Assembly (NCBI GenBank): GCA_964534565.1 | Contig: CAZHON010000001.1 | Location: 372,001-436,000 of the forward strand | Length of the DNA: 64,000 nucleotides | Direction: 5' to 3' | From: CAZHON01 sp964534565 | GTDB lineage: Bacteria; Patescibacteriota; Gracilibacteria; Peribacterales; Peribacteraceae | Part shown: piece by piece, positions 7,587 to 16,443 of the stretch | Layout: each line of letters opens with the position of its first letter | Numbering within the stretch: the stretch's first letter is position 1 | Notes under the pieces: model-generated | The model's input: only the letters and a program-made list of their open reading frames with translations | Database searches by the model: none | Told to the model about the DNA's origin: nothing | Made by a program: the position numbers and the translations under genes

Positions 7587-8273
7587 TCATTGCCACTCAC
7601 TCATTCCATAGAGGAAGCGACCGAAGACGCGGAAGAAGAACGAGCCGATCTTTCGGCGGCGAGAAGAAGGAGCTGTTCCTGTTTCGGCATAGCGTTTCAC
7701 CAATGCACCGAATTTCTTTCCTTCTTTACGCACATGAGCGAGAGACTGCGGCCGGTTATCCATGCAGTACCCGAATTTTCCTCGTCCTGGGGTGCAATGT
7801 TCTTCGAAATATCGCCCGACGACCGTCGCTCCAAAGTACTTCATCGCTTCCGGCACATGGAGGGTAGTGAGGGACATGAGCGCCTTCCAGGCCAGGTCCG
7901 AGGCCCCTCCTGTGAAGATACAATAGAGAGGACGACCCTTGAGTTGCCCTTTCGATCGCGTTTCGGCATCGAGGGCGAATGCACCCATGCGATCGATGAC
8001 GTTTTTCAGGTGCGCTGGAACGGAGAAATTCCAAATGGGAGTGGCAATCACAATGCCCGAAGAACTTTCAATGAGCCCTTTCAGTCGTTTGAAATCTTCC
8101 TCCGGATTCTGCTCATAGTGCTTGAGGGAGAACTGCTCGAGAGCAAGTTCCTTGATTTGAATCTTTTCAAAGGAGATGCCGGGAACTTCTTTCATTCCTT
8201 CAATGAATTCATCGGCAAGTTTATTGGAATTGCTGGGGTTGCTGTTACCGGCAACAAGGACTGCGATCTGCAT
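7587..8273 (-). CDS. NAD(P)H-dependent FMN reductase family flavoprotein
   Basis: 228 residues, flavodoxin-like fold. It begins MQIAVLVAGNSNPSNSNKLA, the phosphate-binding loop for FMN after the first strand, and has SSGIVIATPIWNFSVPAHLK and NVIDRM, the second flavin-binding loop of NAD(P)H-quinone/FMN reductases. FTGGASDL follows the fourth strand. A basic C-terminal extension (SSRRRKIGSFFFRVFGRFLYG) could associate with the membrane. The start at 8273 is chosen because the family's first strand begins there; longer in-frame starts add residues of unrelated character. Probable role: two-electron reduction of quinones or flavins; the substrate is unknown. Confidence 0.8.
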   Translation of the reverse strand: MQIAVLVAGNSNPSNSNKLADEFIEGMKEVPGISFEKIQIKELALEQFSLKHYEQNPEEDFKRLKGLIESSSGIVIATPIWNFSVPAHLKNVIDRMGAFALDAETRSKGQLKGRPLYCIFTGGASDLAWKALMSLTTLHVPEAMKYFGATVVGRYFEEHCTPGRGKFGYCMDNRPQSLAHVRKEGKKFGALVKRYAETGTAPSSRRRKIGSFFFRVFGRFLYGMSEWQ

Positions 8274-8421
8274 GGGGACGTATGGGAAAATTGAAGAGAC
8301 ACTACACGCAGTGGGGCTGAGAATCGAGCGTGTGTACTTCGTTGTTCGTACACTCGGCTCATCATTCACGTTGTCCGAAATAGTTCCGAACTCTGTGCAA
8401 TGGGATCTGAGCCCTTGGGGA

Positions 8422-8449
8422 TTGATTCGGGCGAAACACTATATATAGT
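8422..8449 (+). promoter_or_regulatory. Promoter for the ribonucleotide reductase
   Basis: TTGATT at 8422-8427, 16-base spacer, TATAGT at 8444-8449; the -10 box is the right half of the palindrome ACTATATATAGT (8438-8449). Predicted start near 8456, leader about 45 bases. I found no cobalamin riboswitch signature in this leader. Confidence 0.55.
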
Positions 8450-8500
8450 GGGCGTTTGTTGGCCCTTGGCCCATATCCTGTACTTTTCCGCTCCACTCCA

Positions 8501-11500
8501 ATGAATCCGCTTCCCTCCTCTTCCGTGTCTGAAACTGCGTCTGGGACGTCTTCCGAGACGACCGGTCTGACGATTAACCGTCTCTTCACCACTCCGGGCA
8601 GCGACCCGCTTGAAGAGGTTCGCTACGAAAAACGTACGAGCAAAATTAAGAATACGGACGGAAGTGTGGTGTTTGAAATGCGGGATGCGGAAATCCCGGC
8701 CAGTTGGAGCCAGGTTGCGACCGATATTGTGGTGAGCAAGTACTTCCGCAAGGCGGGAGTCCCACAGGTGGATGCACAGGGAAACATTCTCCGCGATGCA
8801 CAAGGCAACGTCGTCACGGGACCGGAGCGAAGTGTGAAGCAGGTCGTCCGCCGTTTGGCAGGTTGCTGGAGGGCATGGGGAGAGCAGTACCACTACTTTG
8901 CAACAACGCAGGATGCACAGGCATTCGAAGATGAACTCGCCTACATGCTCGTGCACCAGATGGCGGCACCGAACAGCCCTCAGTGGTTCAACACGGGACT
9001 CAACACCGCCTACGGCATCACAGGCCCTGCACAGGGACACTACTACTGTGACCCGACGACCGGCGAAGTGAAGAAGAGCACCGACGCCTACACACACCCT
9101 CAGCCACATGCATGTTTCATTCAGAGTGTGGACGACGACATGGTGAATGAAGGAGGAATCATGGATCTGTGGGTCCGCGAGGCACGTCTGTTCAAGTTCG
9201 GTTCCGGGACAGGAACAAACTTCAGTCAGTTGCGTGGAGCAGGTGAACCGCTCTCCGGTGGTGGAACGAGCGGAGGATTGATGAGCTTCCTCAAGATCGG
9301 TGACCGCGCCGCAGGAGCAATCAAGAGTGGAGGAACCACACGCCGCGCTGCGAAGATGGTCTGTTTGGACCTCGATCACCCGGATATCGAAGAGTTCGTG
9401 AACTGGAAGGTGAACGAAGAGAAGAAGGTCGCTGCCATGGCAGAGGCCGGCTACGACACGGACTTCAACGGTGAAGCCTACTCAACAGTCTCCGGTCAGA
9501 ACTCGAATAACTCCGTTCGCGTGCAACACGGCTTCTTCGAGGCTGTGGAGCAGGACCGCGATTGGGGACTCTTCTGGAGAACGGAACTTCGCAAGGCAGC
9601 AGCCGAAGGCCGCGCCCCCAAGCCATGCAAGACAATCAAAGCTCGTGCGCTGTGGGACCAAATCGGCTACGCCGCATGGGCGTGTGCAGACCCAGGTGTG
9701 CAGTACGACACAACGATCAACGATTGGCACACATGCCCAGAGGACGGTCGCATCAATGCCAGTAACCCTTGCAGCGAATACATGTTCCTCGACAACACGG
9801 CCTGCAACCTCGCATCGCTCAACTTGCTGACATTCTACGATGCAGAGCACGGCACATTCCTGACTCGTCAGTACATGCACGCCGTTCGCTTGTGGACGAT
9901 TGTGCTCGAGATCTCGGTCCTCATGGCACAGTTCCCAAGCAAGGAGATTGCAGAGCTCAGCTATCGCTTCCGCACACTCGGACTTGGGTACGCAAACTTG
10001 GGTGCGATGCTCATGCGTATGGGAATCCCCTACAACTCCGAACAAGGTCGCGCAATTTGCGGAGCCCTCACCGCGATTTTGACCGGCGAGTCCTACGCAA
10101 CGAGCGCCGAGATGGCGAGTGGACTTGGAACATTCCCCGGGTACTCCAAGAACCGTGAGCACATGCTTCGCGTCATTCGAAACCATCGCCGCGCTGCGTA
10201 TGATGCACCACAGGCAGAGTACGAGAACTTGCACGTCGCGCCGGTCGGTTTGGATCAACGCGTCACTCCTCCAGAACTTCTCAGTGCTGCACAGGAGTGT
10301 TGGGATCGCGCTCTCTCCACAGGAGAGAAGTACGGCTTCCGCAATGCACAGACGACAGTCATCGCTCCTACGGGAACCATCGGACTTCTCATGGATTGCG
10401 ACACGACCGGTATCGAGCCGGACTTCGCTCTCGTGAAGTTCAAGAAGCTTGCAGGAGGTGGCTACATGAAGATCGCAAACCAATCCGTCGAGCCGGCATT
10501 GCGCGCTCGCGGCTACAGCGACCAGCAGGTGAATGACATCATGAAGTACGTGATGGGAACAGGAAGTTTGGAAGGCGCTCCGCACATCAACCGTGCGTCT
10601 CTTCGTGAGAAGGGATTTGAAGAAGCGGACATCGCAAAGATTGAACAGCAGTTGCCTTCTGTGTTCGAACTTGGATTCGCCTTCAACCGTTGGACACTCG
10701 GCGACGACACGATGAAGCGCCTTGGATTCACAGAGGAACAACTGAACGATCCATCGTTCGATCTGCTCCGTGCACTTGGATACACGAAGGAACAAATCGA
10801 AGAGGCATCGACCGTTGTCTGCGGACACATGACCGTCGAAGGGGCTCCCATGCTTCGCGATGAACACGTTCCAACGTTCGATTGCGCCAACAAGTGCGGA
10901 AAGCTCGGCAAGCGCTACATCGCAGCAGAAGGCCACATTCGCATGATGGCCGCCGCCCAGCCGTTCATCAGCGGAGCGATCAGCAAGACAATCAACCTGC
11001 CAAGTGACGCTACGGTGGAAGACATTAAGAATGCATACTTCCTTTCCTGGAAACTCTGTCTCAAGGCAAACGCGCTCTACCGCGACGGTTGCAAGATGAG
11101 TCAGGCGCTCTCCGCAAAGTCCGACAAGAAAGAAGAGAAGGCCGCAGTCGAACCGGAGATCAAGTTTGTGGAGAAGGTTGTCTACAAAGACGTTCCTCGC
11201 CGCCGCAAATTGCCTGCAGAACGCATGGCAATTGCGCACAAGTTCTCCATCGCCGGCCACGAAGGCTACATCCACGTCGGTATGTACGAGGACGGTGCAC
11301 CGGGAGAAATCTTCATCAAGATGAACAAGGAAGGCTCCACACTCTCCGGTGTGATGGACACGCTCGCACTCTCCCTCTCCATGAACCTGCAGTACGGTGT
11401 GCCGTTGGAGGTGCTCTGCGAGAAGCTTGTCATGACGCGCTTTGAACCGATGGGTATGACCCAGAACAAGGAAATCCCGATGGTGAAGAGTGTGATGGAT

Positions 11501-11857
11501 TACCTGGGCCGCTGGTTGGCGCTCAAGTTCCTGACGAAGGAGAAGGCGATGCATTTCCACAACCACGAACTCGTCGAAATGTCGTACCGCGAGGGCACGA
11601 AGAGCAAGGACGCCTTTGCAATGCGCCTGGCAATCGTCGACGAAGGGTCGCCTGCCCCAAGTATGAAGTTCGAGACAGAGACGGCTCCTGCAGCATCAGT
11701 GACCGCCCAGGGCGATGCTGCTTCCACAACTGCTGAACAGGCCAAGCTCCAGGGATTCACTGGGTCCATCTGTGGACAGTGTGGATCGACCAAAATGAAG
11801 CGAAACGGCAGCTGTGAGCTCTGTGTCGATTGCGGAGCAACGAGCGGATGTAGTTGA
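8501..11857 (+). CDS. nrdJ: Cobalamin-dependent (class II) ribonucleoside-diphosphate reductase
   Basis: 1118 residues. The N-terminal half carries MAAPNSPQWFNTG, PHACFIQSVDDD (first redox cysteine), FKFGSGTGTNFSQLRG and the active-site NPCSEYMFLDNTACNLASLN, in which the cysteine becomes the thiyl radical. QTTVIAPTGTIGLLMDCDTTG is the phosphate-binding region. After about residue 900 comes a TSCPD domain (FSIAGHEGYIHVGMYEDG), and the protein ends in a zinc-ribbon-like tail with CGQCGS, CELCVDCG and a final CS. It makes dNDPs using adenosylcobalamin and needs no oxygen. A first in-frame TTG at 8456 would precede or coincide with the predicted transcription start, so ATG 8501 is chosen. No other reductase class is seen here. 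Confidence 0.96.
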   Translation: MNPLPSSSVSETASGTSSETTGLTINRLFTTPGSDPLEEVRYEKRTSKIKNTDGSVVFEMRDAEIPASWSQVATDIVVSKYFRKAGVPQVDAQGNILRDAQGNVVTGPERSVKQVVRRLAGCWRAWGEQYHYFATTQDAQAFEDELAYMLVHQMAAPNSPQWFNTGLNTAYGITGPAQGHYYCDPTTGEVKKSTDAYTHPQPHACFIQSVDDDMVNEGGIMDLWVREARLFKFGSGTGTNFSQLRGAGEPLSGGGTSGGLMSFLKIGDRAAGAIKSGGTTRRAAKMVCLDLDHPDIEEFVNWKVNEEKKVAAMAEAGYDTDFNGEAYSTVSGQNSNNSVRVQHGFFEAVEQDRDWGLFWRTELRKAAAEGRAPKPCKTIKARALWDQIGYAAWACADPGVQYDTTINDWHTCPEDGRINASNPCSEYMFLDNTACNLASLNLLTFYDAEHGTFLTRQYMHAVRLWTIVLEISVLMAQFPSKEIAELSYRFRTLGLGYANLGAMLMRMGIPYNSEQGRAICGALTAILTGESYATSAEMASGLGTFPGYSKNREHMLRVIRNHRRAAYDAPQAEYENLHVAPVGLDQRVTPPELLSAAQECWDRALSTGEKYGFRNAQTTVIAPTGTIGLLMDCDTTGIEPDFALVKFKKLAGGGYMKIANQSVEPALRARGYSDQQVNDIMKYVMGTGSLEGAPHINRASLREKGFEEADIAKIEQQLPSVFELGFAFNRWTLGDDTMKRLGFTEEQLNDPSFDLLRALGYTKEQIEEASTVVCGHMTVEGAPMLRDEHVPTFDCANKCGKLGKRYIAAEGHIRMMAAAQPFISGAISKTINLPSDATVEDIKNAYFLSWKLCLKANALYRDGCKMSQALSAKSDKKEEKAAVEPEIKFVEKVVYKDVPRRRKLPAERMAIAHKFSIAGHEGYIHVGMYEDGAPGEIFIKMNKEGSTLSGVMDTLALSLSMNLQYGVPLEVLCEKLVMTRFEPMGMTQNKEIPMVKSVMDYLGRWLALKFLTKEKAMHFHNHELVEMSYREGTKSKDAFAMRLAIVDEGSPAPSMKFETETAPAASVTAQGDAASTTAEQAKLQGFTGSICGQCGSTKMKRNGSCELCVDCGATSGCS

Positions 11858-11866
11858 TTGAGGTAT

Positions 11867-11902
11867 GAAAAGGGCAGTGCATCAGTGCACTGTCCTTTTA
11901 AA
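11867..11902. terminator. Bidirectional hairpin terminator
   Basis: AAAAGGGCAGTGCA and TGCACTGTCCTTTT flank a four-base loop (one mismatch). T runs on both strands let it serve the reductase gene and the convergent gene, whose stop codon overlaps it. Confidence 0.8.
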
Positions 11903-12536
11903 TATAATTTCGCACTTCATCTAACATTTGCAGATGTAACTGTATGAGCACGTTTTTATCTACGGAGAGCGATTGAATAAACTGATTGTATGCTTGTTGT
12001 TGCGTACTGCTGGCCAATTCCCCACCATGATTCTCTAAAACTCCGTTTGACGAACGTGCTGCATCGCGGTGATCAGCACCTGCTTCTTCGATCTCTACAT
12101 TGCGAAGCATGCTCTCAAGATCCTCTCTCGGTCGTGTAACAAGAAATAACTCAGAAAGTGCATGACGAACACAGTTTCTGTAAAGGTTTGCATGAAATCC
12201 CTCGGGGAAATTTTCTTCCCCTTCAGATTGTGTAACGATGCCAATCATTCTTTCCGTCACTTCATGCAGAGAAGGTTTTCCTTTGATGGATGCATGGGTA
12301 ATACCTTGTCCAATAACTGCCCTGCAAGCCTGTTTGGTTGGCAGAAAAAGTTGGGACATCATTTCGAATGTAATTGCTCGATCTTCAGGAGTGCATTCCT
12401 GTCCGTTTTCTCTCATAAAATTCATTTCTGCATCTGTTTGAAAAATAATCTGTTGTTCAATTTGATGCTCAACGTTTGCCATGGGCAACGGTAATGCGCA
12501 AAGTTCCTGATGTTGTTTTGAAGAAAGAAGGCCCAT
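11898..12536 (-). CDS. Hypothetical protein, 212 residues
   Basis: Not recognised. It is soluble and predicted mainly helical, rich in Glu and Gln, with no signal peptide. Features include an N-terminal Gln/Glu-rich stretch (VEHQIEQQIIFQTDAEMNF), a middle with NLYRNCVRHALSELFLVTR, and a C-terminal helix (NVLIQLHLQMLDEVRNYI). A TAGAGT box lies 11 bases before the ATG. It is divergent from the helicase gene at 12709 across a 172-base spacer and shares a terminator with the reductase. Whether it belongs functionally to the helicase cluster is open; only adjacency suggests it. Confidence 0.6.
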   Translation of the reverse strand: MGLLSSKQHQELCALPLPMANVEHQIEQQIIFQTDAEMNFMRENGQECTPEDRAITFEMMSQLFLPTKQACRAVIGQGITHASIKGKPSLHEVTERMIGIVTQSEGEENFPEGFHANLYRNCVRHALSELFLVTRPREDLESMLRNVEIEEAGADHRDAARSSNGVLENHGGELASSTQQQAYNQFIQSLSVDKNVLIQLHLQMLDEVRNYI

Positions 12537-12689
12537 GAGAGTTCTTCACTCTAGATGTTCTCTGAACGCTGTTCAATAGGTGGGTAGTGTGTCTAGAAGG
12601 CCAACTGCTCACAGGGGCAAGGGATGGCTTTTCGTTGGCTGAATGGGGAAATACCCCAGTTGATCGGTTCCAGTTTTGCGACTAGCATA

Positions 12690-12708
12690 ATCCCCTTGTT
12701 TTGGGGAT
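12690..12708. promoter_or_regulatory. Palindrome abutting the helicase start codon
   Basis: ATCCCC, seven-base loop, GGGGAT, ending directly before ATG 12709. A possible -10 box (CATAAT, 12686-12691) touches its left edge, so the palindrome would lie at or just after the transcription start. It could be an operator for the regulator encoded downstream or an RNA hairpin that occludes the start codon. A similar G/C-run palindrome sits before 35187. Confidence 0.5.
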
Positions 12709-15240
12709 ATGAAGCAAAATTTCAATGTTCCGTCGGCTGAATTCTCTCTGTTTGATTCGGGGAAAACGCACCTCACGAAAGACGCGGCATATGCCATGGT
12801 TCGTTGGCACAATGAAATGCATCAAAGTTTCAGCGATGAGGGGAAGCGTCATGCCACATTGCTTTCCCACCCACTCGCTGCACTGGAGAATGTGTCAAAA
12901 CGACCTCCGGTGGCCGTTGCGATGGCAGAGGTACTGGCCAGGGACTTGCATGACTATGAACACACGGGTCAGCTCTTTGGAAAATCTCCTCGAGGATGGC
13001 AGGTTGGGGCAACGCAGTGGCTCATGGCGTCTCTATTGCATCAAGGCTCCTCGTATCTGTTCGAAGGCGGTACAGGAGTTGGAAAGACGTTCATACTTGG
13101 AGAGTCCATTCGCGCTGCGACCCAAGCACAAATTGAAGGAGTGTTGGACGGTACGATTGTCGTCATTTTTGAAAAACCGCATCTGATGGATCAACAAGTG
13201 TTTGCTCCCGAGGATCGTGGGGAGAGGGTTGCGTCTGAATCACTGCATCACACAGAACTGTCCCGTATTTGTGAGCATGCGAAAACATTTCTTCCCAAAA
13301 AAATCGCCGAGTCTGTGACGAATGATTTTTGTATCGACCTTCGCCAAAAAGAATGTCAGACACCGGAAGAAATGCTCGAAAAAATTGTTGCCCTTCTGAA
13401 GAAGAAACATCAGCCTCATAACGTGGAGGTTGCGCGAGAGGGGCTTTTGAGACTCGCACATCTTCTCCTTGGTCAAACACTTCTCATCGGTGATATCGAC
13501 GCCGAGCAGCATCAGGAATTGAAGTTACCGAGACGGACGAAGCAGGAAGACGTAGAAAAAACACTTTTTTCAGGAGACATGTTACGAGGAGTTCCGTCGT
13601 CGTACATTGAAGAAGGGAAAGTAGCGACAACTGTGAATGGTCTTACGATTGGAGGAGAGACGGTTCGCAGGATTTCTGACACGAATCGCAAAGAGGTGAA
13701 GTTATTGCTGGCTACCCAGTCGGCCTTCAACGGAAAACACAAAACCGATATTGCCGCAATCTGCGCACGTGCAGAGGTGGTCATTGTCGATGAGGCAAGA
13801 ATGGCTGCATCGAATTACCAGGAGAGAATTTTGAAAAAGAGAGAATTGATGAACATCGGAACGGAAAAGAAATCTCCTCTTGTTTTTATGGCTTCAGCTC
13901 TCAGTGAGACAGATGGAATTGCGTATCGACCAAGTGCCGATTCCTACTCTCCGAAATTGCTTATCACCGAAGCAATGGACAAAGATCGACTTGGGCAAAA
14001 GATTGCAGCAGATATGGCGCTTGATGTCTCTCCCAGAGGAAGCAACGAAGTGTTGTATCCAACATTCAGTCAGGAAACGCTTGCCCGAGCGATTGAACTT
14101 CACTTCGATGTACCGTCTCACTTGGAAGGCATGGAACATTCCATTCCGTGGCAGAACAATGCTGCGATTGTGACGGAGTTGGCGGCCATCCCTCACTATG
14201 TCGATGCATTGCGTGAGGAGTATGCAAAGCGCAAGACGCCTGCGCAAATTGTTGCCTTCTCGTTGCAGCAGGAAAGTGGTCCCGAGCGGATGCGCCGAGA
14301 GCGTGCCGTTCTTGCCTGGCTTGCCGCAGAAGAGAGTGCAGAAGAGCGACAGCAGAGAGGGCCCAAGATCGTTGTGATTCCCGAAGGCGCTTTCCGTGAC
14401 GCCCTCAGCCTCTCCAAAATTCATTCCGTCATTTTTGCGACAGGAAAAAAGATGGGGCTCAATACGTTAGGCCGTCGCATGGGCCGATTGTCCCATGTAC
14501 CTGCGCAAGGAAAGCCGGAGGGGTTCCGTACATTGGCTCGACAAGTTCTTACAAGCGAAACAAAGGCAACCGTTTTCGATGCACTCACTATTCATACAGA
14601 TTCTCCCACGCGAGAGTTTGTTCCTGGTCGCATCGTACGCGGACAAGAGGGTGCACAAAGTGATGCAGAACGCACTCAACACGAACAGAGTCTCCCTGCG
14701 CCCACAGGAGAGAGTGTTCAAAAGATGCGTCATGAAAGCGGGACGCCATTGCCGGAAGGAATTGTTCGTAAGGAAATTGATGCATCGGTTCAGGCCGCTT
14801 GGGAGAAAGCCGTTGAGGCTCTGGAGTCAGCCGCGAGTGGTGCAGAGTTTAAAAAATGGGGGAATTCAGAAGTTCGTGTGCGGTTTCACATGCTCATTTT
14901 AAACACACTGTGGCCCCCGTTTAAAAAAATCGTTCGTCTTCTTTCGCAAGAGAATTGGAAGCATGCATTGACGTTGAAAATTGTGGCATGCGATTCCGCA
15001 GAAGATATGTTGTACACGGCACTTTCTGCCTGTGAAGACATTCGAGAGAAAGGCTCTATCCCTCTGCAAGACTTTGTCCACGACGATGACAAGAAACCTC
15101 AGGAAGTGACGGTAGTCGAAGAGGCCTTTGCGGACGCAGATGATGACGACATCGATGTGGATGAACGTGAATTGCGTGAAATTGAAATTGATCTCCATGA
15201 CAGTAATGCGTTTGATGAAGATCTTCTCCGCGATGTATGA
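12709..15240 (+). CDS. SF2-type helicase/ATPase with a DEAR box, unknown pathway
   Basis: 843 residues. Helicase motifs are visible in order: WQVGATQWLMASLL (Q-motif-like), FEGGTGVGKTF (Walker A, residues about 118-128), TIVVIFEKPHLMDQQ (motif Ia-like), VVIVDEARMAAS (Walker B with DEAR instead of DEAD/DEAH, about 357), FMASALSET (motif III-like), and GRRMGRLSH (motif VI-like, about 590). About 200 residues separate motifs Ia and II, an unusually long insertion. The tail is strongly acidic (ADADDDDIDVDERELREIEI). Its stop overlaps the next gene's ATG by four bases (ATGA), so the two are translationally coupled. I do not recognise the family; DNA unwinding or translocation is inferred from motifs only. 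Confidence 0.75.
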   Translation: MKQNFNVPSAEFSLFDSGKTHLTKDAAYAMVRWHNEMHQSFSDEGKRHATLLSHPLAALENVSKRPPVAVAMAEVLARDLHDYEHTGQLFGKSPRGWQVGATQWLMASLLHQGSSYLFEGGTGVGKTFILGESIRAATQAQIEGVLDGTIVVIFEKPHLMDQQVFAPEDRGERVASESLHHTELSRICEHAKTFLPKKIAESVTNDFCIDLRQKECQTPEEMLEKIVALLKKKHQPHNVEVAREGLLRLAHLLLGQTLLIGDIDAEQHQELKLPRRTKQEDVEKTLFSGDMLRGVPSSYIEEGKVATTVNGLTIGGETVRRISDTNRKEVKLLLATQSAFNGKHKTDIAAICARAEVVIVDEARMAASNYQERILKKRELMNIGTEKKSPLVFMASALSETDGIAYRPSADSYSPKLLITEAMDKDRLGQKIAADMALDVSPRGSNEVLYPTFSQETLARAIELHFDVPSHLEGMEHSIPWQNNAAIVTELAAIPHYVDALREEYAKRKTPAQIVAFSLQQESGPERMRRERAVLAWLAAEESAEERQQRGPKIVVIPEGAFRDALSLSKIHSVIFATGKKMGLNTLGRRMGRLSHVPAQGKPEGFRTLARQVLTSETKATVFDALTIHTDSPTREFVPGRIVRGQEGAQSDAERTQHEQSLPAPTGESVQKMRHESGTPLPEGIVRKEIDASVQAAWEKAVEALESAASGAEFKKWGNSEVRVRFHMLILNTLWPPFKKIVRLLSQENWKHALTLKIVACDSAEDMLYTALSACEDIREKGSIPLQDFVHDDDKKPQEVTVVEEAFADADDDDIDVDERELREIEIDLHDSNAFDEDLLRDV

Positions 15241-15968
15241 AACCCATCCGCTCCGTTCCCGCCAAAGGCATTCCTCTCGAGTCCCTGCAAAACGGGGGAT
15301 GGCAGAACTATGACCTTCCATCGATGGAAAAAGTCACTCAAAAGGGAGTGCAGTTATCGCTCGAACGAAGGCAGGTGATGCAGAATATTGATATTTTTTC
15401 CGACAAAATTCGTCTCCTCACATTGCTTCTTCTGGAAAAAGAGCCGCGCGGTGCCATGGCATTGGTGCATGCAGTCAATGCACTTGGTCTATTTGACGAA
15501 GTGTCACAACCAGGAATTTCCCATCACACGGCCATTGCCAAGAAGGCAGGAATCGTCGATACGGAAAGGAGTGGGAAAAATAACATTTGCTCTCTCACTT
15601 CGATTGGATCGGAGTCGATTGGAATGCTTCGCACCATTCAACCAAAGGAAGGGTTCTTGACGTTGCATTCTCCTTCCTTGAAAGAAGACGTCGTGCTCTC
15701 GAGTACGATCGCGGGATTGATTGCCGATCCCGTTCGCATGAAGGTATTTGAATGCCTGCGCTCCGGAAGAAAGAATGTCACCCAAATGACGGTCGAGATC
15801 GATATGACGCAGCCCGCGGTTTCGCATCATCTTAGCCTTCTTCTGAAACAAGGATTATTGCATCAGCAGAAGGAAGGAAAAAGTATGTTCTATTCCCTCA
15901 CGCCAGAGATGCAGTCTCATTTGCTGGCAGTCGATACCCTCACCCAGGCGGAGAAAGAGAAGAGATAG
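15237..15968 (+). CDS. Regulator with two ArsR-like winged-helix domains
   Basis: 243 residues. The C-terminal half (about 150-235) is a clear ArsR-type winged helix: IADPVRMKVFECLRSGRKNV, then the recognition helix TQPAVSHHLSLLLKQGLL, then a wing with EGKSMFYSLTP. The N-terminal half (about 50-125) repeats the plan: FSDKIRLLTLLLLEKEPRG, QPGISHHTAIAKKAGIV, SGKNNICSLTS. A tandem duplication in one chain would give a pseudo-dimer. No metal-binding cysteine pair of classical ArsR sensors is present. It is translationally coupled to the helicase, suggesting autoregulation of the unit or DNA targeting. Confidence is high in the fold, low in the role. Confidence 0.8.
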   Translation: MKPIRSVPAKGIPLESLQNGGWQNYDLPSMEKVTQKGVQLSLERRQVMQNIDIFSDKIRLLTLLLLEKEPRGAMALVHAVNALGLFDEVSQPGISHHTAIAKKAGIVDTERSGKNNICSLTSIGSESIGMLRTIQPKEGFLTLHSPSLKEDVVLSSTIAGLIADPVRMKVFECLRSGRKNVTQMTVEIDMTQPAVSHHLSLLLKQGLLHQQKEGKSMFYSLTPEMQSHLLAVDTLTQAEKEKR

Positions 15969-15987
15969 GAATCGACGTTGTTTTCCG

Positions 15988-15993
15988 TACAAT
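15988..15993 (+). promoter_or_regulatory. -10 box of a leaderless-type promoter (gene at 16000)
   Basis: TACAAT, six bases, then ATG at 16000. It would let the third gene of the cluster be transcribed separately. Confidence 0.5.
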
Positions 15994-15999
15994 GACACC

Positions 16000-16443
16000 A
16001 TGTCCGATTCCTTCCTGGACCACATCCCCAGCCACGAACAGAAGCGACTGAAGCGCATGATGAGTGAATCTGCGTACGAAGCATTGCGCGACAAAGTGAA
16101 GGGGCCCGAGGATTTGAAGAATGAAATGGAGAAGAGTGAACAGGTGGCGGAACTCCACTTTGCATTGGAGAGTGAGCCGAAACAGAAAGAGAAACTGCAG
16201 CAGAAACTGGAGAAAGATCTTCGTGAGAATCCCGAGAAGGTTTTGGATCACCCAGAAAAACTGCCTGCAGATGTTCGTGCAAAACTGAAAGAAGGGAAGT
16301 TTGCCGTACAAATCGCTCCGCATCCCAAAACCAAGATGGATGCAGTCGTGGTGCTTCCTGAAGGAAATGTCCAAGAAAAAATTCCGGTGAAACTCAGTTA
16401 CCAGGATGCATGTATTGCGCAACTTCTGAACGCTCCATTGTAA
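16000..16443 (+). CDS. Hypothetical charged helical protein, 147 residues
   Basis: Not recognised. Residues 10-95 are dominated by Lys and Glu in heptad-like spacing (QKRLKRMMSESAYEALRDKV, then KQKEKLQQKLEKDLREN), probably coiled coil. Residues about 100-147 look like a small beta domain (KFAVQIAPHPKTKMDAVVVL). It lies 31 bases after the winged-helix gene on the same strand and has its own -10 box, so it may be part of the helicase cluster. No function can be assigned. Confidence 0.65.
   Translation: MSDSFLDHIPSHEQKRLKRMMSESAYEALRDKVKGPEDLKNEMEKSEQVAELHFALESEPKQKEKLQQKLEKDLRENPEKVLDHPEKLPADVRAKLKEGKFAVQIAPHPKTKMDAVVVLPEGNVQEKIPVKLSYQDACIAQLLNAPL

Noticed and set aside
8274..8500. Possible cobalamin riboswitch upstream of the B12-dependent reductase
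   Set aside because: I could not find a B12-box or the expected paired core; only a promoter and a short palindrome are visible. A covariance-model search would be decisive.
9482..11566. A 694-codon open frame antisense to the ribonucleotide reductase
   Set aside because: The reductase frame is unambiguous by active-site motifs. The antisense frame lies wholly within it, has Cys/His/Val-rich composition typical of the complement of biased codons, and has no recognisable domain.
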